A DNA stretch of 64,000 nt from Nostoc sp. CENA543 (GCF_002896875.1 NZ_CP023278.1:5588501-5652500), one strand, 5' to 3'. Numbered from the stretch's first letter, positions 1 to 9,514 are shown. The notes: generated by a model from the sequence alone, not told the origin. Numbers and translations are program-made.

Positions 1-2216
1 ATCACCAAGCCTTGCCCCTCAGACGACTAGTCAAAGATACAAGAGGTGAGGCAATTACCTTGAATAATATTGGGGTGATTTACGGCTATTTGGGAGAACA
101 TCAAAAAGCTTTAGAATACTACAATCAATCCCTACCCCTGAAAATGCAAGTAGGCGATCAAGCCAGTGCAGCTAATACTATCAATAGTATCGGCAAAGTC
201 TACTCAGATTTAGGTGATGAGCAAACAGCCCTCGATTATTATCAAAAGTCTATACCTTTATACCAGCAAGGCAACGATAAAAGTGGCGAAGCAGTTGCCC
301 TAAATAATATAGCTCTTGTCTACTCTAATCGAGGAGACCAAAAAGCAGCCCTCGACTATCACCAAAAATCATTAGCTCTATTTGCCATTGTAGGAGACAA
401 ATTAGGAAGTGCGATCGCCCTCAGCAATCTAGGCAGACTCCACCAAAAATTAGCACAACCGCAAAAAGCCCGTGATTATTTTCAGCAGTCACTCAACTTA
501 TTCAGACAACTAGGTAGTAAACACAGAGAAGCCCATAATCTCTATTACATCGCCTCTCTAGAACAGGAGCAAGGCAACCTCAAAACAGCCCAAACTCAAA
601 TTGCAACAGCCATCAAAATTGTTGAAAAACTCCGTAGCCAAATAGTTTCGCAAGAACTCCGCACCTCTTATTTTGCTACAGTCCAAGACTATTATCAGCT
701 ACAGATTGACTTGCTGATGCAATTACACAAACAACAACCAAATCAAGGTTACGATGCTCAAGGATTGCAAGCTAGTGAAAACGCCCGCGCCCGCAGTCTC
801 TTAGAATTACTCAGTGAAGCGAACGCAGATATTCGTCAAGGAGTCAAGCCAGAGTTACTGGCTCAAGAACAGCAATTAAAGCAAAAACTTGATGTTTTAG
901 AAGCCCAAAAAATCGAATTACTCAACCAAAACAACCCAGAAGCACAAGCCATAGAAACACAAATCACTGCACTCGTCGAACAATATCAACAAATTCAAGC
1001 CCAAATTCGCTCCACTAGCCCGCGTTATGCTGCTTTGACTCAACCCCAACCCCTATCATTGCCACAAATTCAACAGCAAGTTCTAGACGACAACACCTTA
1101 TTACTACAATATTCTTTGGGAGAAAAACGGAGTTACCTTTGGGCTGTCACTAATAAAAATATATTTAGTTACGAATTACCAAAACGCCAAGACATTGAAA
1201 CAGCCATCCAAAAATTTCGCCAAGACATTACTAGCCCATACCGCACAAATAGCCCCGCAATCAATAACTTATCTCAAATCATCCTTGCTCCCGTAGCCCA
1301 GCATTTAGGACAAAAACGATTAGTGGTAGTCAGTGATGGTGCTTTGCAGTACGTCCCCTTTGCTGCTTTGATGTCGCCAAATCACCCCAATAGTCAATAT
1401 GAACCACTATTACTAAAGCACGAAATTGTTACCCTACCCTCAGCGTCAACATTAGCCATTTTGCGAAAAGAACAAACAGGACGGAAGCCCGCACCCAAAA
1501 CTGTAGCTGTGTTAGCAGATCCAATTTTTAGAAATGATGATGAGCGTCTTGTAACTAAATCATCTCATTCGCCAACAAAAATGAATGACTTAGACAGTCT
1601 AGCCTTAAATAAATCTGTCAGTGATTCGTCTGTTAACTTTGAACGTCTTCGCTTTACCCGCCAAGAAGCCGAGGCGATTTTGGCACTTGTACCTAATCAG
1701 AAAGTTAAATCAGCTTTGGATTTTAGTGCTAGTCGAGAAACCGCTACCAATCAAGAACTGAGTCAGTATCGCATCATCCATTTTGCCACGCATGGCATTC
1801 TTAACAGCAAAAACCCCGAATTATCTGGAATCGTGCTGTCACTATTTGACCGTCAGGGAACACCACAGAACGGCTTTTTGCGCTTACATGACATTTTTAA
1901 CCTCAACCTCAAAGCTGATCTGGTAGTTCTCAGTGCTTGTCAAACCGGATTAGGAAAAGAGATTAAAGGCGAAGGAGTAGTGGGTTTAACTAGGGGGTTT
2001 ATGTATGCAGGTAGTCCGCGAGTTGTAGTCAGTTTATGGAGTGTAGAGGATCAAGCCACATCAGAACTGATGCAGACATTCTATCAACAAATGCTACAAG
2101 CCAAACTCAAGCCAGCCGCCGCCTTGCGAAATGCACAGATAGCAATTTGGCGTAAGCAAAAATATGCTGCTCCCTATTATTGGGCAGCTTTTACTTTACA
2201 GGGGGAGTGGAATTAA
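1..2216 (+). CDS. TPR and CHAT domain protein (5' end outside window)
   Basis: The reading frame is open to the window edge and the first visible residues are the end of a TPR unit, so the gene starts upstream; the in-frame TTG at 12 is not a credible start. About five TPR repeats of roughly 40 residues (pattern ALxNIGxxYxxxGDxxxALxYYxxSL) are followed by a Gln-rich coiled-coil stretch and a C-terminal CHAT domain. CHAT domains are caspase-like; the expected catalytic His lies in IHFATHG (near 1780) and the Cys in VVLSACQTG (Cys codon 1938-1940). Cyanobacteria encode many TPR-CHAT proteins and most have unknown substrates. The TPRs probably bind a partner and the CHAT domain may cleave it; that role is inference. 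A hairpin lies just downstream. Confidence 0.9.
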   Translation, partial: HQALPLRRLVKDTRGEAITLNNIGVIYGYLGEHQKALEYYNQSLPLKMQVGDQASAANTINSIGKVYSDLGDEQTALDYYQKSIPLYQQGNDKSGEAVALNNIALVYSNRGDQKAALDYHQKSLALFAIVGDKLGSAIALSNLGRLHQKLAQPQKARDYFQQSLNLFRQLGSKHREAHNLYYIASLEQEQGNLKTAQTQIATAIKIVEKLRSQIVSQELRTSYFATVQDYYQLQIDLLMQLHKQQPNQGYDAQGLQASENARARSLLELLSEANADIRQGVKPELLAQEQQLKQKLDVLEAQKIELLNQNNPEAQAIETQITALVEQYQQIQAQIRSTSPRYAALTQPQPLSLPQIQQQVLDDNTLLLQYSLGEKRSYLWAVTNKNIFSYELPKRQDIETAIQKFRQDITSPYRTNSPAINNLSQIILAPVAQHLGQKRLVVVSDGALQYVPFAALMSPNHPNSQYEPLLLKHEIVTLPSASTLAILRKEQTGRKPAPKTVAVLADPIFRNDDERLVTKSSHSPTKMNDLDSLALNKSVSDSSVNFERLRFTRQEAEAILALVPNQKVKSALDFSASRETATNQELSQYRIIHFATHGILNSKNPELSGIVLSLFDRQGTPQNGFLRLHDIFNLNLKADLVVLSACQTGLGKEIKGEGVVGLTRGFMYAGSPRVVVSLWSVEDQATSELMQTFYQQMLQAKLKPAAALRNAQIAIWRKQKYAAPYYWAAFTLQGEWN

Positions 2217-2225
2217 ATCAATCCC

Positions 2226-2260
2226 AAAAAAAACCTGTGGTGCGAATACCGACACCACAG
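2226..2260 (-). terminator. Intrinsic terminator for the DUF1350 gene
   Basis: A perfect 8-bp stem (CTGTGGTG at 2235-2242, CACCACAG at 2253-2260) with a 10-nt loop. Read on the minus strand it is followed directly by eight T residues (A-run at 2226-2233), the classic Rho-independent form. It lies about 150 bp past the stop of the minus-strand DUF1350 gene and may also stop the plus-strand CHAT transcript. Confidence 0.7.
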
Positions 2261-2372
2261 AAAGATTTTAAGACAAAATTTTAGTCATATCAAGCCAACA
2301 AACCAGGTCATGGCAATTCAATTTATCGGAAAAAGTTAGGTTTAAAGCTTTAGCGTAGCGGGACGTTAGTCC

Positions 2373-2411
2373 ATTGCGAATTGCGAATTGCGAATTGCGA
2401 ATTGCGAATTG
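2373..2411. repeat. Heptamer array ATTGCGA, 5.6 copies
   Basis: Five perfect copies of ATTGCGA plus ATTG, ending just before the stop codon of the minus-strand gene at 2415. It belongs to the short tandemly repeated sequences common between genes in heterocystous cyanobacteria. Confidence 0.9.
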
Positions 2412-2414
2412 ATT

Positions 2415-3425
2415 TTATCGTTTCTTTTCTAGTGCTTGCAGTAGTTTGATCACATAAGATTCTAATTCTGCATTACGTTTTTGCGTAGATTCAATAATTG
2501 GTAAGCTATCTGGGAAATTAATTACAGAGTTACCTACTTGTAAACCCAGAGGTTTTAAATGTCCTCCTGGTGCAAGATATTGAAAATCAACTGGTGGTTT
2601 GTGAAAGGTGTTAAGAAACCAATCAACTGTTGATTTAGCGAGTTTATCTGTTTTAAATTGGATTAGTCCTAATAAATTAAATAGATTAGTTTCTTGAATG
2701 AGAGCAAAAGTTTCTTTAGGGTTAGGATTAACACCTAAGCCTAATTTATCAATAATTTTTGCTAGAGGTTTGGGAATTGCGCTGTCAGTACCACTATTGA
2801 CAGGAGCTAACAACACGGATGTTTGACCTTTAATAAATAAGCTAGAAAAGATATTTTTTTCCTCTCCCACATAGTAACTACTTAAGTTATTTGACTTTTC
2901 CTTTTCCTGGCGTAATTCATAGATTAGGTTTTCAATATCTGAGAGGATGCGCTGAATTTTACGCTCGATTGCAGCTTTATCTGATGTATCGCTGCTTTTG
3001 ACAACAATTTGACGAATAACTTTTTCTAGTTCTTTATGGTCTTCAGGTAAGGCGGTAAAACCTTCTAAAAGAGCAATATATTTACAGCCGATACTATGAC
3101 CAATCCAAGAAAAATTTGTATCTTTTAGATAGACCTGATAGTCATAGTTAGCTAATTGAGCCATTCTGACTAACTCAGGGATAATTTCGTATTGTTCTTT
3201 AATCAAAAATCCCGCTTCTACATAATGGTTAAACGTAAAATTAAATGGAAGGAGAATTATAGTGTAGCCATTTTTAAATAGAGATTCCAGCAAATAACGG
3301 TAGAAAAACATGGGGAAAAAAGTTCCAAAGAAAGCCCCACCAATAAACTGAATTACCCCTTTAGGTTGTGGATGTAATGCAACCCAACTATGGGAAACAG
3401 GCTGAAATCTCATTTTTGCAGTCAT
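2415..3425 (-). CDS. DUF1350 family protein, alpha/beta-hydrolase-like
   Basis: A 336-residue protein resembling the DUF1350 family of cyanobacteria and plastids. The N-terminal half has a hydrophobic strand-rich stretch (GVIQFIGGAFFGTFFP) and a nucleophile-elbow-like motif WIGHSIGCKY around residue 107, as in serine alpha/beta hydrolases. The middle is charged and helical, and a PGGHLKPLG motif near the C terminus could carry the acid/base His. No signal peptide is visible. Substrate and pathway are unknown; hydrolase activity is inferred only from the GHSIG motif. It is monocistronic, with its own terminator at 2226-2260. Confidence 0.8.
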   Translation of the reverse strand: MTAKMRFQPVSHSWVALHPQPKGVIQFIGGAFFGTFFPMFFYRYLLESLFKNGYTIILLPFNFTFNHYVEAGFLIKEQYEIIPELVRMAQLANYDYQVYLKDTNFSWIGHSIGCKYIALLEGFTALPEDHKELEKVIRQIVVKSSDTSDKAAIERKIQRILSDIENLIYELRQEKEKSNNLSSYYVGEEKNIFSSLFIKGQTSVLLAPVNSGTDSAIPKPLAKIIDKLGLGVNPNPKETFALIQETNLFNLLGLIQFKTDKLAKSTVDWFLNTFHKPPVDFQYLAPGGHLKPLGLQVGNSVINFPDSLPIIESTQKRNAELESYVIKLLQALEKKR

Positions 3426-3540
3426 AATTTTTTATACCGATATCTGAACAAGGGATGATACAGCACCCAGCTTGACAGTTCCGGAAATTTCCACCTGAAG
3501 AGAGAGGTTATTTTAACGTTAGTTTACATACGGATGTTCG

Positions 3541-3622
3541 CATAGGGCATGGGGCATAGGGCATAGGGTAAGAATTTCTACCTTGTCTACCTTATCTACC
3601 TTGTCTACCTTGTCTACCTTGT
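3541..3622. repeat. Composite repeat: GGGCATA units, core, CTACCTTGT x5
   Basis: GGGCAT(A/G) units are followed by a GGTAAGAATTTCTACC core and five 9-bp units CTACCTTGT (3578-3622, one with an A substitution). The array abuts the stop codon of the histidine-kinase-like gene (TAG, complement of 3626-3628). The same architecture, in the other orientation, recurs at 34765-34870 and 62000-62140. Confidence 0.85.
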
Positions 3623-3625
3623 CTA

Positions 3626-5053
3626 CTACCGACTTACTTCCAAAGGTAAGAAAATAGTCATCACTTCACCGTACTCTGGACGTTGACGGACGATTAACTT
3701 ACCACCGATCGCCTGAAATAAATGTTTGGTAGCTGCTAAATTCAAGCTAATTGTACCTGTTTCTGGTTGGAACATTAACAACTGTCCCAAGGCTTTGCGG
3801 ATGGGGGGTGTGGTGGCTTGATTGGTTTCTGGGCAGAGGCTTTGGGGTGATAGTTGTAACTTGAGTTGATCACCTGCGGGGATAACATGAACTTGGATAT
3901 GACTCCCAGGGGGTAAACTGCGGGTAAAATTCTCCATTAAGCCGGTGAGTACCCGATCTAGCATGGCGGGATTACTTACCACCGTGGGTAATTGCTGCGG
4001 TAAGACTACATCTAAAGTTAAATTACGGCGGTGTGCTGCTTGTTGCCAACGGGGAATGCTTTGATGCAGCACTTGATCAAGAGACATGGGAGTTAAATGT
4101 GTAATTCCAGATTTCGCAGTTGCACTTGTTTCTAGTTCTGCGGCTTTAAATAACAACTCCATGCGATCAATTTGCTCGGTACACTCATGATCGATAATTT
4201 CTAAGCGATTGATCACAGTTGTGGGTAAATCCCGCCGTTTTAACAGCAGGCGTGTCATCGTCCGAATGGTGGTGAGTGGAGTACGGACTTCATGAGCGAA
4301 AGCTTGGAGTAATTCTACGTCGGGATTTGTATTTGGAGTGCTTGCGGATTGGGTATGGGAAATTGGACATTGGGGAAACTCTTCTCGGATTCCTTGTCCC
4401 CATTCCTTGGGTTCTTCTTCTGGTAATTCTTGCAGAAGGAATTGACTAAATTGAAACGCAGTACGGTAATCAGGCGGTACTGGAGGATAGTTAGCGATTA
4501 ATGAGTCTAATTCCGCAAAATAATCGGGATTAGTTAGCATCACTCGCGCACCCAAGGCGCGCCATGCTTGCTGCACTACTTCCGGTTCAAAGGCGAAAGC
4601 AAAGGATGAAGAGCCGTTTTTGTGGGTAGCTAAAACGAGAACTAAGCTAAATTTCTCGGTAAATACTAAACAAAACTGTTCTGCTGCTAGGGGATCGGCG
4701 GGTAGTAGGGGGAGAACCGACTCACCAGGAGGGGTGGTTTCTGGACAAATTGCGATCGCTCCTGGCATATTAAATGGCATTAACGCCAAGGGATTAAACG
4801 GCTTGGCGGTAAAAGTTACCGTCTGCAATCTTTGGGTAAGGGTTGGCTGACTAAATAACGGTGCGGGTGCAGCTAAAACCAGTCCCAGGGTTGCATCGGA
4901 CGTGGTTTTGGCTAAAGTTTCGATGAGCAAATGTTCTATCGCTGCTAGACTCATACGCCATTGCTGCTCTGCTTTGGTCGGTGAGCCTTTTGCTACAATA
5001 GATCCACTTTCGGCTAACACTTCACTCAGACTTGGCAAGATCCATTCGTACAC
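3626..5053 (-). CDS. Histidine-kinase-like protein with degenerate ATP-binding domain
   Basis: A 475-residue soluble protein. The N-terminal ~230 residues form a sensor-like region (possibly DICT-like; tentative). The HisKA phosphoacceptor motif AFAHEVRTPL has its His at residue 254. The HATPase-like region has an N-box-like segment (LMENFTRSLPPGSHI), but I find no DxGxG G1 box, and the G2 region (GTISLNLAATKHLFQAIGG) lacks the usual GLGL pattern. It may bind ATP poorly or act as a phosphoacceptor or scaffold. No response regulator is adjacent, so the partner is unknown. It is transcribed alone; its stop codon touches a repeat array and its upstream side is repeat-rich. Confidence 0.8.
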   Translation of the reverse strand: MYEWILPSLSEVLAESGSIVAKGSPTKAEQQWRMSLAAIEHLLIETLAKTTSDATLGLVLAAPAPLFSQPTLTQRLQTVTFTAKPFNPLALMPFNMPGAIAICPETTPPGESVLPLLPADPLAAEQFCLVFTEKFSLVLVLATHKNGSSSFAFAFEPEVVQQAWRALGARVMLTNPDYFAELDSLIANYPPVPPDYRTAFQFSQFLLQELPEEEPKEWGQGIREEFPQCPISHTQSASTPNTNPDVELLQAFAHEVRTPLTTIRTMTRLLLKRRDLPTTVINRLEIIDHECTEQIDRMELLFKAAELETSATAKSGITHLTPMSLDQVLHQSIPRWQQAAHRRNLTLDVVLPQQLPTVVSNPAMLDRVLTGLMENFTRSLPPGSHIQVHVIPAGDQLKLQLSPQSLCPETNQATTPPIRKALGQLLMFQPETGTISLNLAATKHLFQAIGGKLIVRQRPEYGEVMTIFLPLEVSR

Positions 5054-5422
5054 AGACTTTCACCTCTTGGTTCAAGAGCGACTAGCAGCTTTGACGTTTC
5101 AAGTTTCACTACTATTTAGAGGTTATAGTTATTTAGACTCTAGCAACAGTCGTATAACCGAACAAGTTAGGCGCGATTTCCCCTATCATACGTCACTGTT
5201 ATGGTTGCGAGATTTAAGAACAGTCCAGAACTTATACACAGAGGGGTTATCTGTTAAGAAGGGGTGTAAGGGGGGTGAGCGAAAAAAGGTGTGGGGAGTG
5301 TGGGGAGTGTGGGGAGTGTGGGGAGTGTGGAGAGTAATTTTCTGGATACGTAGCTAGAAATCCCACACAAAATTTCGTTCACCCCCTACACCCTTACACC
5401 CCTAAACCCCTAAACCCCTATA
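5054..5422. other. Intergenic region with nonamer array, no gene seen
   Basis: This lies between two minus-strand genes. It holds the start-side DNA of the kinase-like gene, an array of TGTGGGGAG at 5290-5334 (five copies, the last imperfect) and C-rich CCCCTAAA-type repeats near 5388-5420. A 151-codon plus-strand frame across this area ends in translated repeat and is not credible. Confidence 0.7.
5290..5334. repeat. Nonamer array TGTGGGGAG, 5 copies
   Basis: Four exact copies and one variant (TGTGGAGAG) in direct tandem. The same unit recurs near 43990-44020. Confidence 0.9.
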
Positions 5423-6466
5423 CTAATCACGAGCATCATCAACTAAGCAGGATTTAGTTGGTTTTTCAGGTTTGGCATTTGGGCTATTAACAAGCAATTG
5501 AGAAACTGGAGTGTCTGGGGTAATATCTCCATTGAGATTTACCCAAAGTTCACCTATGCGGAATGATTGATCACATTTTACTTCTACTTTATCTCCTGTT
5601 TTAGAGCCGAAAGATGATAAGGATTGATCAATTTCTTTGACGGCAATTTTCCGACCAATATTATTAGCAAATAGCTGCTGCACTGGTGATTGATTAAAGG
5701 CTTGCAGAAGTACAATTGACTCGGAAAAATATTCTTCTGGTGTACCTTGGTAACAAGTACCATGCTTAATCCATTCGTGGCGGTGCAAATTTGATAATGT
5801 TCCAGGCATTACAGCTTGTAATTTTTGCCAAGTTTCAGGGGACAACTCTTTTTCTACTGCTGGTAACTTTGACCAGTCTCTATCATTGCCGTTATTGATC
5901 TTTTTATCACCATCCAAAGCCCTGTCAGTTCTACTAACACCACAATAAATATTATCGTCAGGTTGAGGCCAAAGACCATGCAAAGTGAAATTAGTAGCTT
6001 CAGGACGACTGGGATCTTTAGCTAATCGTTTACATTCTTCTTTGTCTGGTTTGCTTTCACAAAATGCAGGTTGCCAACTGATAGCTAATAAGTAATCTTC
6101 ACCAACGGGAATTGGAATTATAGGTGTGTCGGGAGTGGGATTAGGAGTTGTATCAACTGGTAAACTCGCAATATTCAGACAACTAGCCTCAACCCAACGT
6201 TGAGGAGGATTAGCTTGAGAAATTTGTAATAAGTAGTGGGAAGGGATATCTTTATTCTTGCCCACAATTTGGTAAGTTTCTCCCAGCTTTAATCTCACAT
6301 TGCCGGGGTTAGTTCCTTTTTTAATAGAAACTACTGCTTCACAAGCATTTGTAGCCGTGAATTGACCATCAAAGGAGATGAAAGCGAGAGCCGTGTTAGG
6401 CTGTAGTAAGAAAGAGAACACTAGTAAGACTGCTAATACAAGTGTTTTCCTAAGCGATCGCAGCAT
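5423..6466 (-). CDS. Secreted ribonuclease T2 family protein
   Basis: A 347-residue protein with an N-terminal signal peptide (KTLVLAVLLVFSFLLQPNTALA). Residues ~30-105 look like a small SH3-like domain. The RNase T2 catalytic domain follows from about residue 125, with both conserved active-site segments: CAS I FTLHGLWP and CAS II HEWIKHGTC, giving the two catalytic His residues. Several Cys residues fit disulfides in a periplasmic or extracellular enzyme. The family cuts single-stranded RNA to 2',3'-cyclic and then 3'-phosphates. In a cyanobacterium the likely role is scavenging of external RNA; that is inference. The gene stands alone, divergent from the DM13 gene. Confidence 0.9.
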   Translation of the reverse strand: MLRSLRKTLVLAVLLVFSFLLQPNTALAFISFDGQFTATNACEAVVSIKKGTNPGNVRLKLGETYQIVGKNKDIPSHYLLQISQANPPQRWVEASCLNIASLPVDTTPNPTPDTPIIPIPVGEDYLLAISWQPAFCESKPDKEECKRLAKDPSRPEATNFTLHGLWPQPDDNIYCGVSRTDRALDGDKKINNGNDRDWSKLPAVEKELSPETWQKLQAVMPGTLSNLHRHEWIKHGTCYQGTPEEYFSESIVLLQAFNQSPVQQLFANNIGRKIAVKEIDQSLSSFGSKTGDKVEVKCDQSFRIGELWVNLNGDITPDTPVSQLLVNSPNAKPEKPTKSCLVDDARD

Positions 6467-6794
6467 TAGTATACTCCGTAAAATTCGCTAAAAAGGGTGA
6501 TTTTGGCTCTTATGTAAAGATACAAGAGCAAGTCACGACTTCCGGAGAATGTTTTTCTACAGTCTGCCTTACTTCTATAGTGAGTGAGTTAATATACACT
6601 TAGTTATAAGTAAAATTTTGGTTAGTAGAGCAATAATAGTACAAAAATTGCAATAAATTTTAAAAATGTTACTAGAACTTATTTAAGTAATCATCAAAAA
6701 AAATAATTTTAACAAATTCTCAGCTTAAATTAATTTAATTAGACAAGAAAAGTATTAAATTAATTCTGGATGAAAGTTTGAGGATTTTTGAAAA
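6467..6794. other. Divergent intergenic region, AT-rich
   Basis: 328 bp between the start of the RNase T2 gene (minus) and the DM13 gene (plus). It must hold both promoters. The sequence is strongly AT-rich, with no repeat array, no credible small ORF and no single promoter I can place confidently. Confidence 0.5.
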
Positions 6795-7247
6795 ATGCAG
6801 TGGAAATATTTAATAGTTCTAGCAATTATTACTAATCTAGTTGTTGGATGCACAGGGGAGTCTAGGAGTAATCAAGTTGATAATCCAACACCAAATAATA
6901 CTACAACTAGTGCTAGTGCGCCTGTTGGAGTTGGTAATTTTCAAGCAGCAGAACACCCGACTAAGGGGAAAGTTGCAGTTGTCACAGAAGCAGGTAAACA
7001 ATATCTAGAATTTGATGAAAATTTCAAAACAGATAATGGCCCAGACTTATTTGTGATTCTTTATCGTACTGATGCACCACCAGTATCGGGTATTAAAGAA
7101 AAAGATTATACCCAGATTGCCCCTTTGCAAAAAACTAGTGGTAAACAACGTTATGCTGTGCCACAAAATATTAAGCTAGCAAACTATAAATCTGTAGCTA
7201 TTTGGTGTCGTAAATTTAACGCTACATTTGGTTATGCTGCTTTATAA
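6795..7247 (+). CDS. DM13 domain lipoprotein
   Basis: A 150-residue protein with a lipoprotein signal peptide: hydrophobic core IVLAIITNLV then lipobox VVGC, Cys at residue 19. A Ser/Thr/Asn-rich linker leads into a DM13 domain (about residues 48-150) with the typical segments GxAxVxxxxGKQYLEFDENFKTDNGPDLFV and a late Cys (IWCRKF). DM13 domains have been proposed to take part in electron transfer, often with DOMON or b561-type partners. It should sit on the periplasmic face of a membrane. It is followed after 72 bp by a DUF4079 membrane protein and a histidine kinase, suggesting a redox-linked sensing set (inference). Confidence 0.85.
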   Translation: MQWKYLIVLAIITNLVVGCTGESRSNQVDNPTPNNTTTSASAPVGVGNFQAAEHPTKGKVAVVTEAGKQYLEFDENFKTDNGPDLFVILYRTDAPPVSGIKEKDYTQIAPLQKTSGKQRYAVPQNIKLANYKSVAIWCRKFNATFGYAAL

Positions 7248-7319
7248 AGCTACATAAATATTAAATTTGTGTAGCAAATTAATAGACATGAAAATAAAAA
7301 TTGAATATCTATTATTAAT

Positions 7320-8039
7320 ATGGAATTAGTAGATTTCTTAGGACTTGTACATCCAGCGATCGCAGTTACCATTGTTTTCCCCTGCATTGGTATCGTTAGT
7401 TACTTTGCGTGGCAGACACGGGAACGCCGACTACAAAGCGCAGACGGTGGTAAAAGCAAGATTCCGCCAATTGTAGGCGGAGAACATAAGCGAATTGGGG
7501 AATGGCTATGTATTGCTGTTGTGGGTTTATGCTTATTAGGTTTAGCCTACCCCATCGGTAAAAATATCATCAAAAAACAACTGTGGAATCAAAACTTATT
7601 CCAGCTAACATTTATTGTATTGATGTTTATTTTAGCTATAGTTTGTTTAGCCCTGCTGTTAAGAGCTAGGGAGCGTTTATGGCGTGGTATATTCGCCACA
7701 TTAACTGGTACAGCTTTAGTCATTTTAGGCTGTCAAGATGGCGTATTTCGTCGCACGAATGAATGGTACTGGTCACACTACTATATAGGTATTACCGCAT
7801 CATTACTCATGATTTTTTCTGTGGCGATCGTACAAGATATTTATCAAGATAGATCACATCGCTGGCGGTTGATACATACAATTTTAAATTGTGTGGCTTT
7901 ATTACTATTTCTTGGTCAAGGATTTACAGGTTCACGAGACTTATTAGAAATTCCCTTAAATTGGCAAGAGTCATACATTTATCAATGTAATTACGCCCAG
8001 AAAACTTGTCTAACCCCAAATAATCAAGCTCCCAAGTGA
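7320..8039 (+). CDS. DUF4079 family membrane protein
   Basis: 239 residues with about five hydrophobic helices (near residues 10-30, 60-80, 90-115, 120-137, 150-170 and 185-203). The pattern (HPAIAV in the first helix, paired His in later helices such as WSHYYIG) resembles the DUF4079 family, whose arrangement recalls b561-type di-heme membrane proteins; heme binding is not shown here. No clear Shine-Dalgarno precedes the ATG. Its stop overlaps the GTG start of the following kinase (GTGA), so the two are probably translationally coupled. Confidence 0.75.
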   Translation: MELVDFLGLVHPAIAVTIVFPCIGIVSYFAWQTRERRLQSADGGKSKIPPIVGGEHKRIGEWLCIAVVGLCLLGLAYPIGKNIIKKQLWNQNLFQLTFIVLMFILAIVCLALLLRARERLWRGIFATLTGTALVILGCQDGVFRRTNEWYWSHYYIGITASLLMIFSVAIVQDIYQDRSHRWRLIHTILNCVALLLFLGQGFTGSRDLLEIPLNWQESYIYQCNYAQKTCLTPNNQAPK

Positions 8040-9457
8040 AACAACTTCACAAATTGCAACCCCAAATAGATCCATTTTCCTTACGCTTACGTTTAACAGT
8101 TGGTATTGCTGTACTTTCTACTTTAGGTCTAGGCAACTTAGCATTCTGGACAGGGTGGAAAATACAGCAAATTTTAATCAATAACCATAAAAATAATATT
8201 GAAACAATTGCTCAAAGGCTACCTCGTGATGTGCAGATTTATAGTGAAATGATGCCACCAGAAGCTGCACTACAAAAATCAATTGATAGCCTCACAGCAA
8301 CCAATACATATTTATGGGTAAAAAATTCTGAAAATCAGATTATAGGTAAATCTAATAACTGGAACCAGTTACCTAATAAAACCACAACTGAATTAATGTC
8401 CCTGGGTGAAATGATCCTACAAGCACGCATAGAAAAAGTAGGGGGACGTTATTTTGTGTTGTGTGGCGGTGCTGTTCCCGTCAAGGGAAAAATTCTAGGT
8501 AACTTATTTGTGATTCAGGATGTCACCCGTGAACAACAGATGTTTTTAGTGATGGTGCGGAGTTTGGGTGTTGGCAGTATTGTAACAATTATAGTCATGT
8601 CCATTGCGATCGCCATCTATGTCAAGCGTTCTTTGCAACCATTAATGCAGCTGAGTCAAATGACATCTGTAATTTCCATCGCTGATTTAGGACAAGCCAA
8701 ATTATATCTAGATAAAGCACCAAGTGAAGTCAAAGAACTAGCCCAAACCTTCAATATGATGTTAGCGCGACTTTCCCAATCTTGGGAACAAGAGCGTCAA
8801 TTTGTCAGTAATGTTTCCCATGAATTACGCACACCCCTAACAATAGTACACGGCTATTTACAAAGTGTTTTGCGCCGACAAACAAACCTGAATGAAATGC
8901 AGCGAGAAGCCTTAGAAACTGCTGCATCAGAAGCAGAAAGAACAATTAGACTCTTGCAAGATTTATTAGATTTAGCTAGAGCTGATAGCGGTTATTTGCA
9001 GTTTTGTTTAGAAGAATGCGTATTAAATGATTTAATTGTAGAAGTGGCAGGGATGGCGGAAAAATATAGCGATCGCCAGATAATCATCGAAAATCAAAAT
9101 AAACCAATTATCGCCAAAGCCGACTACAATCGCCTCAAACAAATATTACTTAATTTAATTGATAACGCCGTAAAATATTCTGAAGCAAATACACCCATAA
9201 CTTTGAAGTTAGATCAACAAGAACAAGCAGCCATCATCCAAGTTGCAGATCAAGGTTATGGCATACCTTTACAACAACAATCACGGATTTTTGAAAGATT
9301 CTACCGTGCCGACGAAGCCCGTACAAGTTCCATAGGTGGCTCCGGTTTAGGATTATCTATCGTCAAAACCCTTGTAGAAAGCATGGATGGTAATGTCACA
9401 GTGCGTTCTAGGTTAAATGAAGGAAGTACGTTTACCATTACCCTACCCAGGAGTTAG
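8036..9457 (+). CDS. Membrane-bound sensor histidine kinase
   Basis: A 473-residue classical sensor kinase. TM1 spans about residues 20-42, a periplasmic sensor about 43-170, TM2 about 175-200, then a HAMP linker, HisKA with H-box FVSNVSHELRTPL, and HATPase with N-box (LNLIDNAVKYSE), G1 (VADQGYGIP), F-box (IFERFYRAD) and G2 (GGSGLGLSIVKTL). All catalytic boxes look intact. GTG is chosen as start because it overlaps the upstream stop by four bases (GTGA, 8036-8039). No response regulator is adjacent. The cotranscribed DM13 lipoprotein and DUF4079 protein could feed a redox or metal signal to its periplasmic domain; this is inference. Confidence 0.92.
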   Translation: MKQLHKLQPQIDPFSLRLRLTVGIAVLSTLGLGNLAFWTGWKIQQILINNHKNNIETIAQRLPRDVQIYSEMMPPEAALQKSIDSLTATNTYLWVKNSENQIIGKSNNWNQLPNKTTTELMSLGEMILQARIEKVGGRYFVLCGGAVPVKGKILGNLFVIQDVTREQQMFLVMVRSLGVGSIVTIIVMSIAIAIYVKRSLQPLMQLSQMTSVISIADLGQAKLYLDKAPSEVKELAQTFNMMLARLSQSWEQERQFVSNVSHELRTPLTIVHGYLQSVLRRQTNLNEMQREALETAASEAERTIRLLQDLLDLARADSGYLQFCLEECVLNDLIVEVAGMAEKYSDRQIIIENQNKPIIAKADYNRLKQILLNLIDNAVKYSEANTPITLKLDQQEQAAIIQVADQGYGIPLQQQSRIFERFYRADEARTSSIGGSGLGLSIVKTLVESMDGNVTVRSRLNEGSTFTITLPRS

Positions 9458-9514
9458 GGATTGGGGACTGGGGAACAGGTAACAAAGGTCACAGTCTCTT
9501 AAGATAGACTAAGA

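Noticed and set aside
4902-5357. 151-codon plus-strand ORF over the kinase start
   Set aside because: Antisense to a real gene for part of its length and ends in translated TGTGGGGAG repeat.
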